From: Flectobacillus sp. BAB-3569
GTDB lineage: Bacteria; Bacteroidota; Bacteroidia; Cytophagales; Spirosomataceae
DNA length: 64,000 nt
Direction: 5' to 3'
Assembly: GCF_002270355.1 (NCBI RefSeq)
Contig: NZ_NJFZ01000017.1
Span: forward strand, 124,001 to 188,000
Shown here piece by piece: positions 24,508 through 32,590 of this stretch (position 1 is the stretch's first letter; the number at the start of each line of letters is the position of its first letter). The notes below the pieces were generated by a model. It saw only the letters and a program-made list of their open reading frames with translations, was not told the origin of the DNA and searched no databases. The position numbers were made by a program, and so were the translations under genes.

Positions 24508-25483
24508 AGTTTTCAAAGGCTTCGATGTAGTAATTTTTCAATTTCTCGGTGCTAACTGTTTTCACGGAATACTTTTTCATGAAATCATGGGCTTTGTTGA
24601 CCATATTATCCAAACCTGCCTGATTAGCTAGTTTAAATCGTGTGATTTCAGCTAAGACAGTATCCAAGTCCTCTGTTTTCAATCGAGCGTTTTCAGACTT
24701 CAAAGCTCTGTTTTCATCCCATATTTTTATGAAAACAGGATTGTTTTCAATGTTTTCATGGATGTTTTCAACGTTTTCACGATTAATGAAAACATTGATA
24801 TCGTTCTGAAGCCTTTTGTTTTCATTCTGTAGATTGATGAAAACAGGTTTTTTTTCAATGTTTTCAGGGGTGTTTTCAACGTTTTCACGATTTATGAAAA
24901 CATTGATTTCGTCCTGAAGCTTTTTGTTTTCATTCTGTAGCTTTATGAAAACAGGGTTGTTTTCAATGTTTTCAGAGATGAAATCAACGTTTTCACGATT
25001 CATGAAAACATTGATTTCATCCTGAAGCCTTTTGTTTTCATTAACCAATTGGATGTTTTCATCCTGGAGTGATTTCAATTGACCATCCAAAAGTTCCTGA
25101 AGCTGTGCCATTGCTTGCGCCTCTCTCTCAGGAGTGAGCAAACGTTCGTCGTTTTCATCTAATCCATAAGTCAAACCATTGAAAACGTGCTTTGAAAGTG
25201 CCATTTTGGCGATGTTTTCAACGTTTTCATACTCAGGGTTGTCATTTAGCAATGTTTTCACATCCATGATTTCACCATCGTTCAGCTTTAGAACAATCAT
25301 GTTTTCATTGACCTTAATCACTTTGTTTTCATAACGGTCTTCTATGATTTCATTGACGAAATCACTCACGTTGCCAGATGTTTTCAGCCATTCGGATACC
25401 TCTGGACGCACACGGCAACCAACTTGAACAGTGCGAGAACTATTTACTTTGTTTTCATTCATACTCCAAATCTTTGTTTTCAT
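24473..25483 (-). CDS. Ribbon-helix-helix plus tandem coiled-coil repeat protein
   Basis: 336 residues from ATG 25483 (ATG 25462 is an alternative). Residues about 16-55 (RTVQVGCRVRPEVSEWLK ... SDFVNEIIEDRYE) look like an Arc/MetJ ribbon-helix-helix DNA-binding unit. After a linker comes a coiled coil with three near-identical 36-residue repeats (each with EINVF, NREN, PVFI, LQNEN). The repeats are encoded by 3 x 108 bp saturated with GTTTTC/GAAAAC. First gene of the left-running viral operon, divergent from the small HTH-like gene. Likely a DNA-organising or partition-type protein; inference. Confidence 0.65.
   Translation of the reverse strand: MKTKIWSMNENKVNSSRTVQVGCRVRPEVSEWLKTSGNVSDFVNEIIEDRYENKVIKVNENMIVLKLNDGEIMDVKTLLNDNPEYENVENIAKMALSKHVFNGLTYGLDENDERLLTPEREAQAMAQLQELLDGQLKSLQDENIQLVNENKRLQDEINVFMNRENVDFISENIENNPVFIKLQNENKKLQDEINVFINRENVENTPENIEKKPVFINLQNENKRLQNDINVFINRENVENIHENIENNPVFIKIWDENRALKSENARLKTEDLDTVLAEITRFKLANQAGLDNMVNKAHDFMKKYSVKTVSTEKLKNYYIEAFENYEANTGNSDPR
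24705..25028. repeat. Three tandem 108-bp repeats within the coiled-coil gene
   Basis: Units 24705-24812, 24813-24920 and 24921-25028, each ending in CTGAAGC on the plus strand. Each unit carries seven or so GTTTTC/GAAAAC words in both orientations, including inverted pairs such as AATGTTTTCAT and ATGAAAACATT that could form hairpins. They encode 36-residue protein repeats. Confidence 0.85.
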
Positions 25484-25591
25484 GATGAAATTAGCACCTT
25501 ATGAAAACATAAATCCAAGGCATGAAAACATACAGCCTAAAATATCCTCATTTATCCTGTTTTCATCCTTTTTCTCCTTAATCAAAAATGA

Positions 25592-25599
25592 TAACTTTG
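25592..25599 (+). promoter_or_regulatory. Bacteroidota -7 box before the small HTH-like gene
   Basis: TAACTTTG fits TAnnTTTG and lies 30 bp before ATG 25630. The divergent viral operon starts at 25483, so 25484-25629 is a shared control region that also holds several GTTTTC/GAAAAC words. Confidence 0.55.
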
Positions 25600-25629
25600 T
25601 GAACTGTCAAACTTTAACATACAAATTAT

Positions 25630-25797
25630 ATGAGTGCTTCTACAATCGTCAATTCCTCTATTATTGCCCAACTAATGGGATGGTCTAAAAATTATGCACA
25701 GAAGAAAATATGTGCTGTCAAAAAAGCGAAGGGATTTGCTTACGTTACAATGGCTGACTGTATGGAAGTCTGGAACGTGTCGAATACTTCTTGTTAA
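25630..25797 (+). CDS. 55-aa putative regulator or excisionase
   Basis: ATG 25630 to TAA 25797. The product contains IAQLMGWSKNYAQKKICAVK, which resembles a winged or simple helix-turn-helix, and ends with a short hydrophobic-polar tail. It is the only small gene transcribed away from the viral operon, the usual position of a Cro/Xis-type switch protein. Its start is close to a good promoter. Family not proven. Confidence 0.5.
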   Translation: MSASTIVNSSIIAQLMGWSKNYAQKKICAVKKAKGFAYVTMADCMEVWNVSNTSC

Positions 25798-25833
25798 ACT
25801 TACTCTCTCTAAACCCTCACAATTCTAATATTT

Positions 25834-26352
25834 ATGAAAAAATTACTATTCATATTACTATTAATTTCATTTAGTAGTAAATCACAATACAATAATCTTT
25901 TCATTGAAAGTAGAAATATATACTTTGAGAAAATTTATAAATTAGACTCAGTATCACAGGAAAATATTAAATCTAACCTAATCTCAGCCATTCCAAAAAT
26001 TAAGGACATAACAAACATTCAAGAACACTCTACCTTTATTACCGCTAAACTCAATAGAACACACATAGATTATAAAAAATACGGAGGGAAGTTTTTTTCC
26101 ACTGCAGCTTTTTTAAACCATCCTTTTTTCTGTGATATTCTGGTTGAATGGAAAGATGGAAGATATAGGGTTACAGCGACGAATATGTTTTTTAATGAAG
26201 ATGGCTTAGGAAAAATGAATACTTCTGATTTGCTATTGTCAGAAAATGGAGAGGAAATAAATAAAAAAAAACTTGCTATTGAGGCAGGAAAATACATCGA
26301 AAACTATCTGTCAGACTTATTTAAAATAAAAGTTTCGGGAAAGGGTTGGTAG
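25834..26352 (+). CDS. Secreted protein, DUF4468-like
   Basis: 172 residues with an N-terminal signal peptide (KKLLFILLLISFSSKSQ). The body has the layout of Bacteroidota DUF4468 domains: KIYKLDSVSQENI, a middle TAAFLNHPFF and WKDGRYRVTATNMFF. Function of that family is unknown to me. It is located between the viral block and the PLD-like gene and is probably cargo of the element rather than a virion gene. Moderate AT content like its neighbours. Confidence 0.55.
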   Translation: MKKLLFILLLISFSSKSQYNNLFIESRNIYFEKIYKLDSVSQENIKSNLISAIPKIKDITNIQEHSTFITAKLNRTHIDYKKYGGKFFSTAAFLNHPFFCDILVEWKDGRYRVTATNMFFNEDGLGKMNTSDLLLSENGEEINKKKLAIEAGKYIENYLSDLFKIKVSGKGW

Positions 26353-26400
26353 TACATTAATATTATAGCTTTCATTTATAAAACCTAAATAATCATTTCA

Positions 26401-27102
26401 ATGAGTGAGACTTTTCTTATTTTGAGTCCTAAGAATGACCAAGCGATTCATGATAATGTGTTTGTTAAAATTAGCAATCATGAAGATGTTAATTTTAATA
26501 ACTTCAATGTGCAAATGGCTAACAGTTTTAGCCATCTTATTCACGCCTATCGAGAGAATTTAACTGATTTAGTAGTAGAAAGAGGTATATCAAATTTAAT
26601 AAATCAAGAAACCTTAGATGAAGCTCTTGTTCCGATAAATGCACCTCAAAATCAAATCTTGAACTTTTTTAAAAAATATCTTAATAGGCTTGGAATTGAT
26701 AGGGAATTGATAATTATAGACCCTTATTTTTTGTCGCCTCGTAGAGGAAATAATAACCATGAGCGTGAATACACACAGCTTTTCAAGGAACTCTTGGTAG
26801 ATTATATACAAAATATCAGTAAGATTATAATTATTACAACATCCATTCAACGACACATTGATGAAAACTTACTACATTCTATTACTAGCTCCTTAAACGA
26901 ACTAAACAACAATCTGGAAATAATACATAGAACTTCAGATAATTTTCATGATAGATTTTGGATTTCAAATAACAGAGGAAGTGGAATAGTAACAGGTACA
27001 TCTTTAAACGGATTTGGAAATAAGTATTCATTAATTGATAGATTAAATGTAACTGATGTTAGAGAAATTATATCCTTTTTGAATAATGAACAACTTATAT
27101 AA
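26401..27102 (+). CDS. PLD-like (MIT_C/HDRF type) putative defence protein
   Basis: 233 residues, soluble. The C-terminal half carries DNFHDRFWISNNRGSGIVTG followed by TSLNGFGNKYSLIDRL. This is the H-D-R-F ... G-x-S-L-x-x-x-G-x-K pattern of phospholipase D-like domains found in MIT-associated proteins and in many bacterial defence loci. The first half (to about residue 105) has no recognised fold; the strand LIIIDPYFLSPRR could belong to the PLD core. It sits between the cargo gene and integrase, a common place for antiviral cargo. Nuclease or regulatory role not decided. Confidence 0.6.
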   Translation: MSETFLILSPKNDQAIHDNVFVKISNHEDVNFNNFNVQMANSFSHLIHAYRENLTDLVVERGISNLINQETLDEALVPINAPQNQILNFFKKYLNRLGIDRELIIIDPYFLSPRRGNNNHEREYTQLFKELLVDYIQNISKIIIITTSIQRHIDENLLHSITSSLNELNNNLEIIHRTSDNFHDRFWISNNRGSGIVTGTSLNGFGNKYSLIDRLNVTDVREIISFLNNEQLI

Positions 27103-27159
27103 TTATTAAATATTAAACAGGAATGGAAGTCTGTTTATCATTCCTGTCTAGTATTAATC

Positions 27160-28338
27160 CTACTTCAAAAACTGCTTCTTAATAGTTGAATCCTTCACTC
27201 TGGCATACCTTGATAGCTGTCTGCTATCTTTCCAGCCTACCATTGCTTGAATCGTACTTTCTGGTATATCAAGCTCATTGATACTATGGTCAACAAAACT
27301 CTTACGGGAGGTATGAAAGGTTAGATACTTATTTATCTTTGCCTTTTTGGCGATTTCCTTAATGTATTTATTAAGTTTAGTATTTGACAGCTTTGGGAGT
27401 AGGTAAATATCTGAGCCGTAACGTTTGAATATACTCATGGCTTTTTCATTTAGAGGCACTCGCTGTCTAGTATCCGTTTTGTCCCTTCCTAACTTTATCC
27501 AGACGGTTTCATCCGAGTCAATGACGATATCATCTTCTGTGAGCGTATTGTAGTCAATAAAGCTCAATGACGTTTCGGCACAAAAACGATAAATATCAAA
27601 GGTCTTTCTATGCTTATCAGACAAATCCAAGGCATCTACTTTGTCCATCTCTTCCTGTGTGAGTGATACAGGATCCTTTTCTTTTGCTTTCTCAACCTTA
27701 TAGCTTTCAATTTTTCGGTCTTGAGTGTATCCTTTAGATACGGCATACTTTACAATCCCTTTAATAAGGAACAAATACTTTTCGATGGTGCTTTCTTGAT
27801 ACTTCGAAATTTTGAGGTAGAATTTAAAGTCCTCCATGAAAACATGGTCTATTTCATCAATAGCTATTTGCTCCAGTTGCTTTTGTACCAGATAGATTCG
27901 AATGGTCTGAAATTTGGACTCTCGACTTACTACAGATTGTTTCTTGAGCTTTTCGGCTTTGACCAACAAATACTGGTCTTTGATAAACTCTTTGAATACA
28001 TCAATGAAGGATGGTACTCGTTTCCCTTTTCGTACTAATCCGTTGGCGACTCTGTGCCTTTCTAAGATTTCGACTGGTCGGATTGGTTCATTGGGTTTTT
28101 CAAAACCGATTTGATTGAAGATTTGGGAAAAACGTAGTTCATGGTTGTCCATGAGCTTTTGATTTTTGGCAGCCTCTTTGCCTTGAAAACACTGTTCTTT
28201 GGGATTCCATTGTTTGCGGTTTAATTTGATTTTAGTAGAAATTGGAACGGACTTTTCACCATCAACTCGAATTTCGCAATAGATAGTACCAAGGTCTTTG
28301 GTTTTACCTTCACGAAACCAATAATAGAAGGACATCAT
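27160..28338 (-). CDS. Tyrosine recombinase (integrase)
   Basis: About 392 residues from ATG 28338; the open frame further upstream is non-protein-like and runs into the tRNA flank. N-terminal Arm domain, SAM-like core-binding domain (about residues 120-220), then the catalytic part with HTSRKSF (His-x-x-Arg) and the nucleophile Tyr in LSRYARV. The position of the first catalytic Arg reads ETSLSFIDYN, with Ser instead of Arg, as known for IntDOT of CTnDOT. It lies about 285 bp from the 3' end of tRNA-Arg, the expected attachment site. Confidence 0.85.
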   Translation of the reverse strand: MMSFYYWFREGKTKDLGTIYCEIRVDGEKSVPISTKIKLNRKQWNPKEQCFQGKEAAKNQKLMDNHELRFSQIFNQIGFEKPNEPIRPVEILERHRVANGLVRKGKRVPSFIDVFKEFIKDQYLLVKAEKLKKQSVVSRESKFQTIRIYLVQKQLEQIAIDEIDHVFMEDFKFYLKISKYQESTIEKYLFLIKGIVKYAVSKGYTQDRKIESYKVEKAKEKDPVSLTQEEMDKVDALDLSDKHRKTFDIYRFCAETSLSFIDYNTLTEDDIVIDSDETVWIKLGRDKTDTRQRVPLNEKAMSIFKRYGSDIYLLPKLSNTKLNKYIKEIAKKAKINKYLTFHTSRKSFVDHSINELDIPESTIQAMVGWKDSRQLSRYARVKDSTIKKQFLK

Positions 28339-28572
28339 GTTGATAGGGGTGTAACTAACATTTCTAGGTGGTGTTGCAGATTTTTTGACATTTGTAAAAA
28401 CTATTATATGTGAAGAAATTATAAAAGTTTGATACAAACCAAAAAGTATTCTAAAGCCACGAAAAATAAAAGTGTTAGTAAAATTGTTAGTAAAATTAAA
28501 AAAGTGCCTTGGTTGCAAGTAGAGTGGCTTTTTGAGGTATTTCAGAGGATTGCGGAAAATCTGATATAAAAC

Positions 28573-28598
28573 AAAAAAGCGAGCTAAGTAGCTCGCTT
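28573..28598 (-). terminator. Terminator of the tRNA-Arg gene at 28.6 kb
   Basis: Minus-strand hairpin AAGCGAGCTA / TAGCTCGCTT followed by six U. It lies 24 bp beyond the tRNA 3' end, between tRNA and integrase. Confidence 0.8.
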
Positions 28599-28622
28599 GC
28601 AATGCCTTAAAAATCTGGGTTG

Positions 28623-28696
28623 TGGTCTCGTAGGGATTCGAACCCCAAACCTTCTCATCCGTAGTGAGATGCTCTATCCAGTTGAGCTACGAAACC
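28623..28696 (-). tRNA. tRNA-Arg (anticodon ACG), integration target
   Basis: A full cloverleaf reads on the minus strand: acceptor GGTTTCG/CGAGACC, D arm GCTC/GAGC, anticodon stem TCTCA/TGAGA with loop CTACGGA, T loop TTCGAAT. The 74 nt are identical to the plus-strand gene at 31504. The 3' sequence after the discriminator A is CAA, not CCA, unlike the second copy, consistent with replacement of the flank by element DNA at the 3' end. Terminator and integrase follow directly. Confidence 0.93.
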
Positions 28697-28733
28697 GTTG
28701 TATTTGTTACAGTGTCTCTGTGTTTCTGTGATG

Positions 28734-28765
28734 CAAAATTAGACGATTGTTTTTAAAATCACAAA
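28734..28765 (-). promoter_or_regulatory. Promoter of tRNA-Arg copy 1
   Basis: Minus strand TTTG (28765-28762), 20-nt spacer, TAATTTTG (28741-28734): a perfect Bacteroidota sigma-A promoter. The spacer and boxes are nearly the same as in front of the second tRNA copy. Confidence 0.85.
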
Positions 28766-28938
28766 CATTTCAGGAAAAAAAATCTAAAATTTTGCACAAA
28801 AACATCATTTTTTCGGCTAATATAGGCTTTTTAGCTTCGTAACATATACAGTAATTATTTATTTTTCAGGAGCTTAATTGAACTGTAAAGATTCACTTAC
28901 GATTGCAAAAAAAACACAAAAAAAGTTGTTCTTTAAGG

Positions 28939-28979
28939 GGAAATAAAATCGAATTTTAGTAAAATTCGATTTTATTTCC
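28939..28979. repeat. Perfect 41-nt palindrome (20-bp arms, 1-nt centre)
   Basis: Arms GGAAATAAAATCGAATTTTA and its exact complement around a single G at 28959. It lies alone in the 450-bp space between tRNA-Arg and the ABC-F gene. It is AT-rich and has no T-run that would make it a standard terminator. The rest of 28,770-29,130 shows no gene. Confidence 0.85.
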
Positions 28980-29134
28980 GTCAAATTCTCTGTCATAACT
29001 GGTAAATTTTATCTACAACTCTTTTGTTCTCTTGATTCCAACTACTTCTTTCGCTTTTTAATCAATTTTCGAATCAAAATCACTACATTTCCAAATCTCC
29101 CATCTTTAAAATCTGAGTTGTCAGAATCATTTTG

Positions 29135-29142
29135 TAATTTTG
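29135..29142 (+). promoter_or_regulatory. Bacteroidota -7 box for the ABC-F gene
   Basis: TAATTTTG, 80 bp before the ATG at 29223. No matching TTTG is seen at the -33 spacing, so the site is only probable. Confidence 0.45.
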
Positions 29143-29219
29143 CACTTTGTTAAGATAATAGAGGCAAAAAATGCCCATTCTTTTGACTTTTAACTCATTT
29201 TATAATTCTCATATACTAA

Positions 29220-30839
<1,620 letters not shown>

Positions 30840-30848
30840 TATCCCTCG

Positions 30849-30879
30849 ACACGCCTGCAAAAGCAGGCGTGTTTTCTTT
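30849..30879 (+). terminator. Terminator after the ABC-F gene
   Basis: 10-bp GC-rich arms (ACACGCCTGC / GCAGGCGTGT), AAAA loop and a T-rich tail. Confidence 0.9.
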
Positions 30880-30909
30880 AATACATCATTCACAAAAATC
30901 CCTGCTCTC

Positions 30910-31362
30910 ATGAAAAATCTACTTATTTGCTTTGCAGTGCTAACGACACTGTTTTCGTCTTGTAAAAGTAATGACAACCCAACTCCAACTAAGACTAAAA
31001 CAGAATACATTTCTGCCAAAACTTGGATTATCGACAATCTTACAGTAAACGGTATCATTATGTTGTACCAAAAAGGTAATACACAAAACTTGTATGATTT
31101 GTCGAAAGTAACATTCAACCTAAATAGCAACGGTACAGTAACAGGTACGGACAATAATGGAACTGCAATAACAGGCGGAACGTGGGCATTTAATTCAGAC
31201 CAAAGTAAAGTCGTGTTGACGAACGTAACCATTCAAGGTGGACTTGCTCTTTCAGGTGAATTTACGTTAATACAATTGAATGATACAAACTTCGACATTC
31301 AAGGAAATGTTTCATATATGGGACAAACTGGTAATGCGGTTGTTAAAATGATTGCTAAATAA
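30910..31362 (+). CDS. Lipocalin-like lipoprotein
   Basis: 150 residues from ATG 30910; an earlier frame start at 30784 lies inside the ABC-F gene and is rejected. Lipobox FSSC puts the lipidated Cys near residue 18. The mature part reads like Bacteroidota lipocalin-like domains: KTWIIDNLTVNG, then SNGTVTG and GTWAFNSDQSKVVL, then FTLIQLNDTNFDI. Probably outer-membrane attached and ligand-binding; ligand unknown. It lies between the inverted tRNA copies. Confidence 0.75.
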   Translation: MKNLLICFAVLTTLFSSCKSNDNPTPTKTKTEYISAKTWIIDNLTVNGIIMLYQKGNTQNLYDLSKVTFNLNSNGTVTGTDNNGTAITGGTWAFNSDQSKVVLTNVTIQGGLALSGEFTLIQLNDTNFDIQGNVSYMGQTGNAVVKMIAK

Positions 31363-31434
31363 CAAATTTTACTTCCTTGAAGATTAGTGACTTATGATTT
31401 ATTTGAAAAAAAATCGTAAAAAATACTTGTTTGA

Positions 31435-31466
31435 TTTGGGATTTTAAAAACATTCTTCTAATTTTG
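31435..31466 (+). promoter_or_regulatory. Promoter of tRNA-Arg copy 2
   Basis: TTTG (31435-31438), 20-nt spacer, TAATTTTG (31459-31466). Close copy of the promoter of the first tRNA-Arg. Confidence 0.85.
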
Positions 31467-31503
31467 CAGTCCCGAAACACAGCAACGCTGTCAACTCGGA
31501 AAC

Positions 31504-31580
31504 GGTTTCGTAGCTCAACTGGATAGAGCATCTCACTACGGATGAGAAGGTTTGGGGTTCGAATCCCTACGAGACCACCA
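31504..31580 (+). tRNA. tRNA-Arg (anticodon ACG), CCA encoded
   Basis: Same 74-nt cloverleaf as the copy at 28623-28696 but on the plus strand and with CCA encoded at 31578-31580. The two genes point away from each other, with the ABC-F and lipoprotein genes between. A good terminator follows at once. Confidence 0.95.
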
Positions 31581-31581
31581 A

Positions 31582-31608
31582 AAGCGAGTCGTTTGACTCG
31601 CTTTTTTT
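31582..31608 (+). terminator. Terminator of tRNA-Arg copy 2
   Basis: AAGCGAGTC / GACTCGCTT arms with a GTTT loop and seven T. Confidence 0.9.
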
Positions 31609-31805
31609 GTTTTTAGCTTCTTTTGTCGAACATACTATCCTTAGCCATTTTTTTCGAAAATTTTAATCTAAATGATTATTTAGGGTATTTCATCGCGTAA
31701 TGTATAACCGCATATAGATTAATTATTCTCGTATTCTGCTTATTTTTATATTGAGAGCTAATTGCAGTTACTGATATCTTATTTCATCTCGATAATCCCT
31801 TTCAA

Positions 31806-32381
31806 TCACAGTTTCCACCCTTTTCCTCTTAAATGCTTTTTACAATCTTTACAAAATTCCTTTTCTTCATTCGTAGGATTTTTGCCTTCTGCATCTCTCA
31901 TAAAACAATATTTTTGTTTGCAATGGGGCAATCCTTGTGTATGCCCAAGCTCGTGAATGGCAACCTTAAATAGTTGTTCTTGCCTTGCGTTTTTCTCTAA
32001 TCGAAAAGTTGAGGCGACACAGGCTTTTCCTGGACAATATCCAAGTCCCAAGACTCCAAAATCCTTGTTTGTGCCTTTTGTGGCGCTAATATCCTTACTT
32101 GTCAGGCCAATAAAAACAACATCACGAGCTTTGGATTGATTGAGAAATACTAAAATTGAGTCAGCTCTGTAGCGATTTCTCGACTTGTAGAATGTATGCT
32201 TGGGAAGGTCTATTTTAGGGCGAACAACTACATTTGGGTAAAAAACTTTTACCTTTTTCTCAACATACTGAATATCCTCTTGGGGAATATCCATAAAAGG
32301 CTGAATAGCAATGGTGATAGCAGCTTCAGTTTTGTGGTCTTTTTGAATACAATAAATAAGACCACTGGCACATACGGTCAA
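31806..32381 (-). CDS. Archaemetzincin-type zinc protease
   Basis: About 191 residues. The motif HELGHTQGLPHC matches the H-E-x-x-H-x-x-G-x-x-H-C zinc site of archaemetzincins, and a later C-x-x-C (CKDCKKH) supplies their structural zinc. A conserved Met (CFMRDAEG) forms the Met-turn. The start is uncertain: the frame opens with TTG at 32381 and the residues just upstream (KIAFLLTVCASGLIYC) could be a membrane anchor or lipoprotein signal. Role: metallopeptidase, probably periplasmic; substrate unknown. Confidence 0.82.
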   Translation of the reverse strand: MTVCASGLIYCIQKDHKTEAAITIAIQPFMDIPQEDIQYVEKKVKVFYPNVVVRPKIDLPKHTFYKSRNRYRADSILVFLNQSKARDVVFIGLTSKDISATKGTNKDFGVLGLGYCPGKACVASTFRLEKNARQEQLFKVAIHELGHTQGLPHCKQKYCFMRDAEGKNPTNEEKEFCKDCKKHLRGKGWKL

Positions 32382-32590
32382 CAGAAACGCTATTTTAAGG
32401 TTTTTCGGAACAGAAGCTTTGAGATAACTCGCTAAGACTCTAATTTATTAAATATACCTCTTACTTATTAATATTTTGGGTATAGTCTCAACCCTTGCAA
32501 TTGATACATTGATTGCTTCAACCGCAAGAGTTACTTTTTCAGTGCTATCTATTATAGTCAAAGACACAACTCTAAACTCATCAGCGCTCC

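Larger units (their letters stand above)
22173..25566. repeat. Cluster of about 70 GTTTTC/GAAAAC words (core TGAAAAC)
   Basis: A hand count over 3.4 kb gives about 69 copies counting both orientations, against roughly two expected for this base composition and about a dozen in the 16 kb of structural genes. Most extend to GTTTTCA. They fall in different frames and genes, on both strands, and continue into non-coding DNA at 25,484-25,566. Density peaks at 24,660-25,050. No fixed spacing, so not a CRISPR array. Confidence 0.85.

Noticed and set aside
24660-25050. Dense short repeats that might be a CRISPR array
   Set aside because: Repeat words are 6-8 bp, occur in both orientations and have irregular spacing; there are no constant-length spacers and the region is a coherent coding frame.
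6054-25483. Tailed-phage prophage
   Set aside because: No terminase, portal, tape measure, major tail or baseplate protein is recognisable, and most gene products are tiny membrane proteins.
28339-28602. N-terminal extension of the integrase
   Set aside because: The extra 88 residues are Phe/Ile-rich with no domain character and reach the tRNA terminator; the ATG at 28338 starts a normal integrase Arm domain.
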